Shown here piece by piece: positions 23,296 through 34,066 of a stretch of 64,000 bases of DNA. Every line of letters starts with the position of its first letter. Positions within the stretch are counted from its first letter, which is position 1. Position numbers and translations under genes: made by a program. The notes beneath the pieces are model-generated. The model searched no databases. It worked only from the letters and a program-made list of their open reading frames with translations, and had not been told where the DNA came from. This DNA is from Parascedosporium putredinis (taxonomy: Eukaryota > Ascomycota > Sordariomycetes > Microascales > Microascaceae): assembly GCA_949357655.1 (NCBI GenBank), contig CASHTG010000017.1, positions 310,001 to 374,000 on the forward strand, written 5' to 3'.

Positions 23296-24584
23296 CTAGA
23301 AGACAACCGGGTCTCTCTTCTGCATCGTCCTCCAAGTGCCATACTCGTCGTCGACCCCCGCCCTCTTGATCTCGTGCTCTTCGAATTTTTCGTAAAGCTT
23401 CCAGTCGTCGAGCTGCGAAGGTCTCGGTATGGGTTGGAGGGTCTCTACGCGGCCTTGGCCTGGGGCCTGCTCCATGTTGAGACTCATGCAGTAAGTTTCC
23501 TTGTGAGGGTCGAGCTTCAAGCCGAAGCTGCGAATGATGTACCTAAAGGAGCCAAAGACGACGAGTTAGGATAACCGGCCCTCGGAAAGGGGAAAGGTGG
23601 AAGGGGAAGGGAAAAGCTTACAGTCCGTCGTAACGGATACCCGCTTCCGGCGCATGCGGGCTCCGGAGTTTATATCCTCTGAGGATGTGCACCTTTTGGC
23701 CGACTTGTGTGAGGAGAGAGTGGACCATTTCCGAAGCATCCCCGTCGCGGATGTATCTCGTCACATCTTTGTCAATCTGCTCCTCTCTTCCCCAGAGTAG
23801 GGGCAGAACCTTGATGCCGTTTTTGGCGAGGGTCTCGATCGAGTTGCCGGACATGCCGCTGCGGCGTGCGCAGGCCATGTTGATGAACCACCTGAAAAGA
23901 AAGCTGTTAGAAGACTAGCCCTCCTACAGCTCTGCACATGCAACAACCCGAAAAGTTTCCCAAAGGCAGGGGAGTGGGAGACAATCTACTTACTGTCCGA
24001 GCTCCAAGGAGGTATTGGTCACAACCTCCACCGACGGGGCGCGGCCCTCGCGTATCCTCCAAGCCGGGTTGCCATCCTCAACGCTGAGATACAAATCCTT
24101 CAAGTACCCGGTTTGCTTCAGCTCGAGGCTTCGCACGTCGTCGATGGACGTAAAGTCTTCGCCGAACCTCGCCGCCCATTTCCCCTGCAGCTGGCTCGCC
24201 TTGGCGACGAGGTCAAGCAGCTCTTCGGGCGCCCGGCGAGGGTGGTGCTTGGGGTTGAGGATGTCGGCCAGGAGCTTGTCGAGGCGGCAGGCTTTGATGG
24301 TTTCGAGGTTGACGTGCATCGAGGGCACTTCTTCGTCCTGCAAAAGGCGGACACGAGGCCGGAGAGCTCGGTCAGATGCGGCCAAGGCCCGGGACCCCGG
24401 TGGCCCTGGATCGAAGCGCGGATGTCGTCGCATATCCGGGCGAGGACGGGAGCTTTGCGCGCTTGGGCGCGTAGGAGTAGGAGGAGGTGGAGTTTTCCCG
24501 CGAGTGGGTAGGGGTGTTGCCTACGGATTGTGGCATCGTCATGGGCTGCTGGGCGTCGATGGGACAGTTCTTTTGGTTTTTCAA
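23296..24584 (-). CDS. Divergent SRA/YDG-domain-like protein
   Basis: Exons 24584-23994, 23891-23622 and 23542-23296; introns 23993-23892 (GTAAGT, 102 nt) and 23621-23544 (78 nt). The C-terminal half contains the end of the SRA (SET and RING associated, YDG) fold: VHILRGYKLRSPHAPEAG followed by IRYDGLYIIRSFG. SRA domains in UHRF1 and plant SUVH proteins read methylated cytosine. Here the first half of the domain is unlike the canonical consensus; only GMSGNSIETLAKNGIKVLP precedes, and the usual SGGYxDD segment is not seen. The N-terminal half is helical (LLADILNPKHHPRRAPEELL). There is no RING, SET or PHD domain. Two missing bases (about 24470 and 24347) give about 369 residues. The start is uncertain: an ATG at 24584 follows a T-rich tract, and an in-frame ATG lies 42 bases later. 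Confidence 0.7.
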
Positions 24585-27500
24585 GGGAAAAAAAAAAAAG
24601 GGGGAGGGCCCCGAGGTAGGTAGGTGTGTTGGTGTTATAGGTTTGCGTGCTCACTTGGTTGCGCGCGCGTTCGTGCAAGTTTCTAGGAGAATAAGTCTGC
24701 GAGGCGATGGCCGGACAAGGCAAGGCTCACTGTTGAACCAAAAAGTTGACGGATGGATGAATGGAACAAGGTCGAAGAAGCTGGCCAAGGTCCGGGTCCA
24801 ACGGGGTTGAGCCAACCTCGGGAGGAAGTTGAGGTCGCCCGTTCCTTGGATCTATCTAGGGGGGCGAAGAAGGGTTACTACCCAAGGGAAAAAGAAGCAA
24901 GTCGGACAAAAAGAATCCAATTCGAACGTGGAGAAAAAGCAAGCACGGAACAAAGGAAAACGAGGCTAGCGCATGTCCGAACCGACTCAGCGAGTCAGCA
25001 CCTCCACAAGCGATCTGCAGGCGTCCGGCGGCTGGGAGTAGGGGAGTACCGAGGCAGGGCAAGAGAAGAGGAATTAGTCGAGAAGCTTCCTGCAGGCGGC
25101 CAAGAGCGGAGCGAGCGGCGTCACAAAAAGACGCAGACAAAGAGAGGCGGGAGGGTATTTTCTGCGGTGCTGCGGTACCGTGGTCTTGCGGGTGCTGCAA
25201 TGGGATTGGGGATAGGGAGCATTTGACCGATCCCACGTGGAAAGCTCGGAGAAATGAGAAGGTGAGAGGAGGAGGAGCAGGAGGAGGAGGGGCGCGGGGG
25301 GGTGCGGCCACCAGAGATTGTGCAAGCAAGCTAAGTCGGTAGTTGATCAAAGGACGAGGGAAATGAAGCTTGGTTTGGCAGATGTTGTGGACGATCCCAT
25401 TCCGCGTGAGGTCATGGGCAGGATCTGATTTGGGTCTAAGGGGCAGGTTAGGCGGGCCCACCGTGGTGGTGGGACAAGATGATGGGTCAAATGTTCGGGA
25501 GAGAGAGAGAGAGTGCGCTACATGTACGCTAAGCGGGAAGCTCGGTTGGACCAAGTGGCAGATGGATGATATAGCCCCAACCGCAACGGCGTTCTTGTTT
25601 CGTGCTGTTTAGCTCCTTTCGGAAGGGGAGGGATGAAGGGGATAAAGGGGATTCTTTTTCGTGAGGAACACGCCGGCTCGGCCATGTGGACGGCGCCATC
25701 AGATGAGAGGCGTCAAGACAAGACGGGAGGGACAATGGGCCATGCCTCATCCCTGCTCCGAGGAAATTGAAAAGGGTCAAGAGTGCATTGAGGGTCGTTG
25801 GCTTGGATTCAACATGGCTTTGTCTCGCCCAACTGGTTGGTGACAAGCAACCTTGTCTATTGCTGGTTAATTTGCGACTACGATTATAATACATACTCCA
25901 CCACTACACCAGATTCCTACACCAGTCTACACGCACTCGCTTGTGGAGGGTACAGGATGGAAGGGTATTTCGAAATAGGTTCAAGAGGGAGCAAAGCAAC
26001 GGGATTAGGGATCCACTTCGGATGCGGTGGTGCTACTCTTTCCTCCACAAAATCCAGCCATTGGGAACATGGAATCGCAAGCAAAGACGGTAGCACTCCA
26101 TGCAATCCAGGATCAATCAGCTCGGGATTTCTTCGAGGCGAGGGCAAAGAGTTGGGAGATAAGCGAGAAGGGGGAGGGCGGAAACCTTGTGGGTGATTTG
26201 ACGCAGCGATCTTCAAGCAATAGAGTTCCCACTAGAGGACTGGCTGACTCGTGAGAGAAGACTATGAAGAGAAAAGGGAAATAAGGAGACTGTCACTTCG
26301 TTTTTCGTTGGGCCAGGCCATTTCGCCAGGTCGACGCTAGCTCGCCGGTCAGCCTACCCGGTCAGCCTACCTCCCTGCATCCTCGCTGGGAGTGACCCTG
26401 GTTGCAGACGCTGGCGTGCCATCCCGGTCGATTTGAAGGAGGAGGGGAAAGAAAATTGGGGACAAAGTGAGCCATATCTTTTTCCCCTTCTTCTCATCAA
26501 ATAGAAAAGAAAGAGGGAAGTGGGGGGGACGAGCAGGGAGCAGGGCGCCCGTTCATGATGATATTGATCAACGTTCAATTCCATAATCTACATGCACAAC
26601 AAGGCCGGACCCTGAAGGAAAGGAGAGCGTTTGACGTTGATCTCGATGAGGGACGACGGGGTCCAATCCAGCAAAGTACTGCGCAAGTGAAGTAAGGAAT
26701 TGCGAATTTTAACTCTGGGCCTGGAAGCTGTGCCCCCTTCTACTTCGTACTTTTGTCAATGATAGCTACTCTGAGGAGCTCTGCGGGAGTCATCCGAAGC
26801 TTCCATCCACCCACGTCGTTCGGCTGCGGCGGGGATGAGGTTGAGCCGGTCGAGTGGCGACTTCTTCAGGTGCTTAGAATGAAGAAAGAACGCGCAAGTC
26901 CCCTTCTTGGCTCTGCAGCCAACTTGCCAGGGTATTACGAAAGTGAGTAGCAGTGAGTTGTGCTGCGCAGGGTGTAGTGTTCCGAAGCGGAGGAAACAAA
27001 AATTCTTGGGACCGAACCGGGCTGCTCCCGCCAGGTCAATGCGTTGCGCTGGTAGGTTGGTAGGGTAGTGTACGTGCACCGTCCCGGTCGTCTCGTCATC
27101 GCGGATGCATCAATGTGGTCAGCGTCAATAGCCATTCAAGTGTCAACGATTCATGGTGAAGCCGGAGAGCCGTGCACAAACACAAGGACAACGACTATCA
27201 GCTGTCAACAGATGTTCACATAGACAATCTTGGAAAAGTGTGAGAGCAATGGTAGCTCTGAATTTTGCAGCAGAGGAAAAAAAAAAAAAAAAAAAGAAGT
27301 GATCAATTGGAACTCAGCCATGATGCACGTAGACTGAACCTTGATCTGGTCGCCACACTTCTTTTCCTTTCACTTTCCCTGAGCTAGTCTGAGAGCCTGC
27401 TGCATTGGCGCACCTGTCACACGAAACTTTCCACCGCGTCAATTAAAAGAACCCTTGGTTGATCGTGGCAGGCGCATTATCAAACAACCTTCCGATCACC

Positions 27501-27687
27501 ACGCACCCCGCCTAACACCTTCTTTACCCCCCTCCTCCCCTCCTCCTTGCCGCATTTTACTAGCCTCGCCTCCCTTGGTTGCGCGGTGATTCGCACGAAG
27601 TCTGTGGGATTCCCAATCCCTCGTCCCATGCCAAGGACCCCGGCCACTCTCCAAACTCTCACTCGCGTGTTCCGCCGCAGCCTCACC
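24585..27687. other. Intergenic region, about 3.1 kb, divergent
   Basis: Separates the SRA-like gene (-) and PUS7 (+). Contains a purine/G-rich block at about 25259-25310, a short GA repeat at 25500-25511, and a 19-base A run at 27277-27295. Several open frames of 80-230 codons are present on both strands but have low-complexity or antisense character. I see no supported gene. Confidence 0.45.
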
Positions 27688-30213
27688 ATGACTGCCCCTC
27701 GGCCGGACATCCAGCGCAGCTGCGCTGCCTTTGATACCTCCATCGGCATCACGGAAAGGGTCTCTACGCCGTCAACGTTTTGGCAGGGCATCATGCGACA
27801 CAGGTATCACACATGTACATAGCTGCGGCTGTTGCTGCACCACCGTAAATGCGGCATCCGTTGGGGTCCGAGGGCTCGTAGTTGTTTGACCTCGCAGGGA
27901 AATGTTGGGGCAAAAGAGACTGATTCGTATCCTTGCGTAGACGTACTGATTTCCTCGTCAATGAAATCCAGAAAGATGGAACCGTGTTGCACTTGAGGAA
28001 TTGCAACATTGAGCTTCCTAAAGACGTATGTATCAAAGAACAACAGCCGCTCCGCACATCTCTCGCATCGCTTTGTTCTATCCTCAGCGGCGGCTCTCTC
28101 TCTCTCTCTCTCTCTCTCTTCACTACCCTTCCCCTTTTCATTCCTCCAAAGCCGCAAAAGCTCTAACGGTATTACCGTAGGGCCAAGGAAATGGCAACAG
28201 TAACAATAGCGGCCGCGCCGCTCCGCTCCCGCGCCCAAGGAGGAGACTGCGCCCGAGAAGCCAGAAATCCCCGTCGAAGATGTCGCCATCCTCGAGGGGT
28301 TAACATCCAAAGACTTTGCCGAGAAGATTATCAACCTGTACAAGTCTGCGCCCTCTCAGTCCAAGAACTCCGTCACCACCGACCTGATCGAAGACAAGGC
28401 GACCAGGTCCAAGCTCCACCAAGTAAGCATCGCGCCCCCCTTTCCTCTCTTGCTCTCTGTGCGTTGCCGTTGCTTTTAACACTCTTACACAAAAACTTAG
28501 GAAGTCAGAAGGATATTCAAGTCCGAAATCGACACCACCACCGACCCAACAACAGGCGCCATCGTCGCCAGCAAGCGCAAGTCCGACCGCACCAAGAACA
28601 AGAACGTCAAGTTCAAGCAGCGCGTCGACTGCCCCGGCACCGGCGACTTCCTCCACTTCACCCTCTTCAAGGAGAACCGCGACACCATGGAGGCCGCGAA
28701 CCTCATCGCGCGCATGCTCTCCCTCAAGCCCCGCGCCATCCACTTCGCCGGCACCAAGGACCGCCGCGCCGCCACCGTGCAGCGCTGCTCCGTCCGCCAG
28801 CGCACCGCCGCCGACCTCGCCCGCCTCAACCCCAAACTCTACGGCATGAAGACGGGCGACTACGCCTACCGCCACGACCCCATCCGCCTCGGCCAGCTCC
28901 GCGGCAACGAGTTCACCATCGTCGTCAAGGACTGCCACTTCGCCCAGGACGCCGCCCTGCCCGTCGCCCGCCGCGCCGACGTCCTCCACACCTCCCTCCG
29001 CGACACCCTGCGCAGCATGCACGCCCGCGGCTGGATCAACTACTTTGGCCACCAGCGCTTCGGCAGCTTCGCCACCGGCACCAACAAGATCGGCATGCTC
29101 ATCTTCTCCGGCCGCCTCGAGGACGCCGTCAACGCCCTCCTCCAGTACGACCCCGCCGTCCTCGAAAACCCCCGCCCGCCGACCTCCCCCGCAGCAACCC
29201 CCGCCACGACGAGTACAACCGCGCCCTCGCCTGCCGCACCTTCCAGACCGAGCACGACGCCGCCAAGGCCCTCAAGCACCTCCCCGCCGCTTCGCCGCCG
29301 AGTCCACCATCATCGGTCACCTCGGCCGCTCCCCGCCACCCGCGGCGACTACGCCGGCGCCCTGCTCCACCTCCCCGCGGCCTGCGCACCCTCTACCTCC
29401 ACGCCTACCAATCCTACGTCTGGAACCACGCCGCCAGCAAGCGCTGGGCCCTCTACGGCGACAAGGTCGTCGAGGGCGACCTCGTCGCCTCCACCCCCGG
29501 TGACGACCGAGGAGACCCCGAGCCCGAAGCCGAGCCCGTCGATCCCGAAGACGACGACGAGGTCGCCATCTCCGCTCGGCCCCTCACCGCCCAAGAGGCC
29601 GCCAGCGGCGCCTTCTCCATCTTCGACGTCGTCCTCCCCAGTGCGGGCACCAGCACCCTCCTCCCCGCCAACGAGGTCGGCGCCTTTTACCGCGAATTCA
29701 TGGGCCGTCCCGAGAACGGTGGCCTCGACCCCTCGACCTGCCCCGCCACCACAAGGAGTTCACCGCCCCCGGCCGCTACAGGCACCTCATCCAGCGCTTC
29801 CTCGCCGAGCCCAGCGTCGAGGTCCGCGCCTACGCCGACGACAATGAGCAGATGCATCCCACCGACCTCGACCTCCTCATGCAGGAAAAGAGGAGCAGCA
29901 GCAGGAGCAGCAAAGCGCCCAGGCCAAGGCGCAAGGTGACGGCGGCAGTGGCGGCGGCAAGAGAAGCTTGGATGCCGCCACCAATGAGGCGGGAGACGGA
30001 GAAAATCCGGTCAAGAAGACCAAGCTCGACGCTGATGCCCCGCCCGCGGATGTCGAGATGGACGGCGCAGCGGACGTACAACCCCTTGAGCCCGCCGCTG
30101 AGAAAGTTGCCACCATCTTGCACTTCCAGCTTGGCAGAAGTGCCTACGCCACAGTCGCTATCCGCGAGATGGGTCTATCGCCAGACGAGCACGGCACGGG
30201 AGTCAACCCATAG
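27688..30213 (+). CDS. PUS7: tRNA/RNA pseudouridine synthase PUS7 (TruD family)
   Basis: Isomerises uridine to pseudouridine in tRNA (position 13 and others), snRNA and mRNA. Exons 27688-27803, 27941-28025, 28181-28422 and 28501-30213, all GT-AG. Signatures: GIMRHRRTDFLVNEIQ at the substrate lip; IHFAGTKDRRAATVQRCSV, whose Asp after GTK is the catalytic aspartate of TruD enzymes; INYFGHQRFGSFATGT; LRTLYLHAYQSYVWNHAAS; and the end SAYATVAIREM. Seven one-base losses are inferred (one near 28240, six between 29160 and 29940, mostly in C runs). Bridging them gives a length divisible by three, about 720 residues. The C-terminal 90 residues include a Gln/Ala-rich and acidic linker. An in-frame ATG at 27628 would add 20 residues. 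Confidence 0.92.
28094..28119. repeat. (CT)13 microsatellite inside PUS7 intron 2
   Basis: Uninterrupted CT dinucleotides within the intron 28026-28180. It may double as a long polypyrimidine tract, although the acceptor lies about 60 bases further on. Confidence 0.95.
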
Positions 30214-31020
30214 TCGGTGGGTAAATTTCCAAAGAGTGAACTAAAACGGGCGATGCGACTTCATTAGTAGAGTGTATAGCGGAGGACTTCATCTCTTAGA
30301 AATCAGTGGCAAGAAAGGGAGAAAATAGGTATCTCAAGTCAATTCAAAAATGATGTTTACACAACGTGAATTTCGTATTGCTCGTCATGGATTCAAGGGC
30401 AGGGACCCTTGGAGACGCCTATACGCGCCAAAGCTCAAGACCATGAGCATTCTTTGTCTTGTTTTCTTCCTTCACCCTCTCCTTCTCCTCTTCTTATAAA
30501 CCACTCAGCCTGCCACTTATTGAGACGGCTTCCTGAGCAAAAATACCAAGTAATTCATCTCTTTTCTCCCAAGTGGAACTTGCCGTAGACCCTCAACCAA
30601 AATCCAAGAAACAAAAGGGCGTTGACCGCAAAAGGAAACATGAGTAGAGTGAAACTCAGAAGCACGAGGAGAATAATGAATGAGTGGGAATCAAAAGAGT
30701 AGTTAGCATCTAGCATGCTAGAGCGTGATGAACTTGGCAGTGTGACCAAGGCAAGATACCTGCTCATGGCCTCCAGCCTCGCCTTGACGGTTGTCTCATC
30801 TTTGGCCAATTTGTTCCAATCAAGATTTGAGGGTGGCTGTCATCTTAGGAGGTGAAGGCTCCTTGCGAACGACAACAGTGTAGGTGAAACAGATGCCGAA
30901 CTTCGCCAATGACAAAAGGCGTGCTGTGCGTGCTAGGCTGGGAAACTAGCCGAGATGGGTGGCATGCGTCTCCCGCGGCGATGCTATTTGTTGAAATGGG
31001 GTGAAGTACAACGACGGATT
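30214..31020. other. Convergent region between PUS7 and the MAPKK gene
   Basis: 3' flanks of both genes. The only notable open frame is the small hydrophobic one listed at 30555-30809. Confidence 0.45.
30555..30809 (-). CDS. Possible small membrane protein, unrecognised
   Basis: An 84-codon ATG frame whose product has a polar N-terminus (MAKDETTVKARLEAMSRYLA) and a continuous hydrophobic stretch SFIILLVLLSFTLLMFPFAV followed by NALLFLGFWLRVYG, enough for one or two membrane segments, then a basic end. I recognise no family. It lies just downstream of the MAPKK stop, so it may simply be 3'-UTR sequence of that gene. Confidence 0.25.
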   Translation of the reverse strand: MAKDETTVKARLEAMSRYLALVTLPSSSRSSMLDANYSFDSHSFIILLVLLSFTLLMFPFAVNALLFLGFWLRVYGKFHLGEKR

Positions 31021-32978
31021 TTACGCCGGTACATCGGCAACATCGGCGGTCGCATTGGTCCAGCCCCACACCTGGGAGAGGAATTTGCTCATATTCACTC
31101 TCTTGGTCTTCATCTCCACCATCCAGGGGTGTTCCAACATTCTCCAAGGCGTCGCCCTCCTTGAACCTTCTTTCTCCAAGCTATTACGAATCGGATGTTG
31201 TTAGTCAAGGCGACGACATCATTAGAGGTGGCGGTAGGTGTAGGTGGTGGGGGTGACTTTTCAGGGTAGCAAAGGGTATCAAACTTACCAGCACTCAATA
31301 AAGTATTTGAAGTTTTCGCTCCACGCAATGTTGCTATCCGGCTCGTCCTTGAGCTTGGGGATGGGTTGGCTGACAATGTATGTCAGTAGGTCAATAAGAC
31401 CAGCCCGAGGTTGCATCTCCGTGCCGTCCGCGGGGAAGGGGAAGCGATGCTGAGCGACTTCGAGGAGGGTCACGCCGGTTGACCACACATCCGACGTAAT
31501 TGTGTAAGAATTTCCGGTGATGCGCTCGGGGGCCATGTAATAGCTGGTCCCGATAAAAGTGTCGGCTTCACCTTTGGTACCGAAGTCTCCGGAAACACCA
31601 AAGTCGCACAACTTCACCTCACCGGTCCGGCACAGTAGGATGTTGGAGGGTTTAATATCACGATGGATGATGCGGCGGCTGTGAAGGTACGTGAGACCAC
31701 CCAAGATACCTTCCGCCACCTTTCCGAGGACCTTTTCTCCTGTCCTGCCGCCCAGGCGCTTAACCTCCTTGTAGATGCTATCCAAAGAGCCTCCCTCGCA
31801 AAACTCCATAGCAATGAAGATGCTCGCGGTCGAAGCATCGACAAAGGCACCATAGTAGCGACAGATATGCTCGGATGCACAGCCCTTGTTGAAATCGAGC
31901 TCTCGGACGATCTGCTTCTTGACATCGGGGTCCGGGTTCGAGGTGATGACCTAGCTTGGATTTAGTGTCTGATCTTGACGCGAGGTGCTGATGAAAAGGG
32001 GACTCTCCAGAAGATGGAGAAGGCGGACCGGAAGAGTGGATGTGAATGGAAGAGGGAGGTGGGGACAGATAGTAGACCAACCTTTAGGGCAAATAACGTC
32101 TTGCCGCCTTTCAGCATACACTTGGTGACAGCGCCGCCAGCACCCTCACCAAGGCTGCCCATCTGCACTATCCTCTGCTCTTTGTTGGCAATCTGCCAAC
32201 CCTCATTGTCCAGTTCTTCGACATCCTTAGACCGACCCCGTTCAAGGCTCAGCTGATCGAACGCTTCGAGGCCCTGCAGGCTACCCTCCCTCTCCATACC
32301 GACGCCACCTTCGCTTCTTTCAGAGTAGATAGAGCCGACGGCGGAGACGGGGTCGGGGTACCCTGCGCCCTCGAGACGTCAAGGCCGAACTGAGAGGCAA
32401 AGGAAAGAGCAGAGTATTGGGAACCCGCCGAGGTAGGGTTGCTTGCGCGACCGTCAAAGGGCCCGAAGCTGCCTGATCGAGAGTGAGCGGCGCTGCTTTC
32501 GCTGCCGCCGCCGGCGGATTGGCCAGGCTGGATATTGCCGCTTCGTGGGGGTTGAGAGAGCGCAGAAAGTTTGCTACCGGCGGGAGTGTTGATGTTGAGG
32601 GTGGGGAGAGGCGGCCTAGAGGGAGCAGCGGAGGGAGCCGGAACGGGAGCAATACCTCCGGTAGGAGTAACGGCCTTGACATTAGGCGATACGGGAATTG
32701 CGAGGCCTAGCCTAGGGGCCCGGCCGCCGGCGCCGGGGCGCTGACCACCAAGGGCTGGACGGAGAAAGGGAGCAGGAGCAGACATCGTAGGGACGGCGTT
32801 CGACGGAGGTTGAATGGGAGCAAGGGTTGGTACGAACGGAAGCTAAAAAAATAGATAAATAGATAAACTACGTTAGCCAACTGCGCTGCTCGGTGTTGGA
32901 GGGATAGGAAGCTTCTGAAGACTCTAAACGTACGGGCTGAGGCGTCTCGCCTTGCGACTGGTTCGTGAAGTCTGACAT
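31021..32978 (-). CDS. MKK1: MAP kinase kinase of the cell wall integrity pathway (MKK1/MkkA/MEK-1 type)
   Basis: Dual-specificity kinase expected to activate the Slt2-type MAPK downstream of the Bck1-type MAPKKK. Exons 32978-32934, 32842-32082, 31950-31289 and 31180-31021. The first exon is 15 codons (MSDFTNQSQGETPQP); the N-terminal 200 residues are Pro/Ser/Ala-rich and disordered, with PRLGLAIPVSPN as in other fungal MKK1 proteins. Kinase motifs in order: Gly loop GSLGEGAGGAV, ATP lysine in LFALK, catalytic loop IIHRDIKPSNILL, DFG in LCDFGVSGDFG, the activation loop to ADTFIGTSYYMAPERI carrying MAPKK-type Ser and Thr sites, and VWSTGVTLLEVA. The third intron starts GTTGGT, a weak but acceptable donor. 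One missing C near 32350 restores the frame; the total is then 542 residues. It ends ATADVADVPA. Confidence 0.95.
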
Positions 32979-33984
32979 GGTGTACGGTAGTTTCGGTGGT
33001 GCGTATGGAATGCAAGAGGCGTCGTTGGAGGAAGGAGCGACTCCTAGTAGCCGAGTAGTACTGGGCGTGAGCAGAAGCTCAGGGTTCTACCCTGAGGTCT
33101 ACCAATGCAACGGCACGGGCAAAGCCAGAGAGTGGAAGGGCCTGTCAGAGCTTGGCGACTATTCAACTTGGTAGAAGGTGGAAGCTGAAATACGTGGGTA
33201 AGAATGGTCGAAGCAGTCTCGTCGCCAATTTGCATGTACCAACGATACAACTCGGAAACGATGCACAAGGGGACTTGAAGTCGGGTGAGGTTAAGGAAAT
33301 GGCCTCTTTAGAAACGAACGTAGGTGGGACTTGGTGGGAAAGGAGAGAGGAAGTGGGAGCGAGAGAAAGAAGGCAAGTATTGTTCCGAAGTGGGGTGCAG
33401 CAAGGCAGCTTAAGGGCGAAACACAGCTGGCAAATGGCAGAGAGCCAGGAGGGGTCGCGTGGGTTGAGAAGGCGGTTCTATTGTATACATGTAGGGGATC
33501 GATCCCCTCCTAAGAAGAAAAAGGCCGTTCTTCGTGGCGATGAAGAGAAAAAAAGGGAAAGCAAGAGCAGGGACTTGCGTCTTCAGAAATCCGGTATGTT
33601 GCAACAATATACCTTTGTGCGAGAGCGGGAAGAGAAAGCGAGACAGAATAGATGCCTGGTAATAATGTCACAAGGGGGAATTCGAGGAGGGTGGCGAGGC
33701 TTTTGATGGCCTGTGGTGGTTTTGGCCCAAAGAGGGAAGCGGGATTCAAAGGCGGGGAGGAACTTGGGACGTGATTGTTAATATGTGGGCGCAAAGTATT
33801 AAGTGCAGGTATCGCGAAGGTCACTGGGGATGGAGGGGTGGCCCTGACCAGGGTCGGAGAGACTGGGATTGGAATGTGTCAAGTGCAGAGCTGACTGGGA
33901 TTCGGCTTGGAAATCTCGTCATGCTTGGACCAGCGAAGCCTAGTGGACAAGCACAAAGTTATTCATTTCAAAGAGGCCAGCCAT

Positions 33985-34066
33985 CAGCACCAGCACCAGC
34001 ACCCACCAGCACACACCGGCACACACCAGCACACACCAGCACAGGCCAGCACAAGCCAGCATCAGC
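33985..34066. repeat. Imperfect CAGCAC / CCAGCACACA tandem repeat
   Basis: About 80 bases built of CAGCAC and CCAGCACACA units with small variants. A degenerate minisatellite with no sign of being coding. Confidence 0.9.

Noticed and set aside
24856..25554. Minus-strand frame of 232 codons upstream of the SRA-like gene
   Set aside because: Ser/Pro/Leu-rich low complexity from purine-rich DNA on the other strand; no family resemblance; probably promoter or leader.
28191..29939. 582-codon frame over PUS7
   Set aside because: Mostly an Arg/Pro/His-rich shadow; it coincides with the true frame only in short segments after PUS7's missing bases.
33493..33508. 16-base palindrome AGGGGATCGATCCCCT
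   Set aside because: Short enough to occur by chance in 64 kb of sequence with GATC-rich words; no supporting context.
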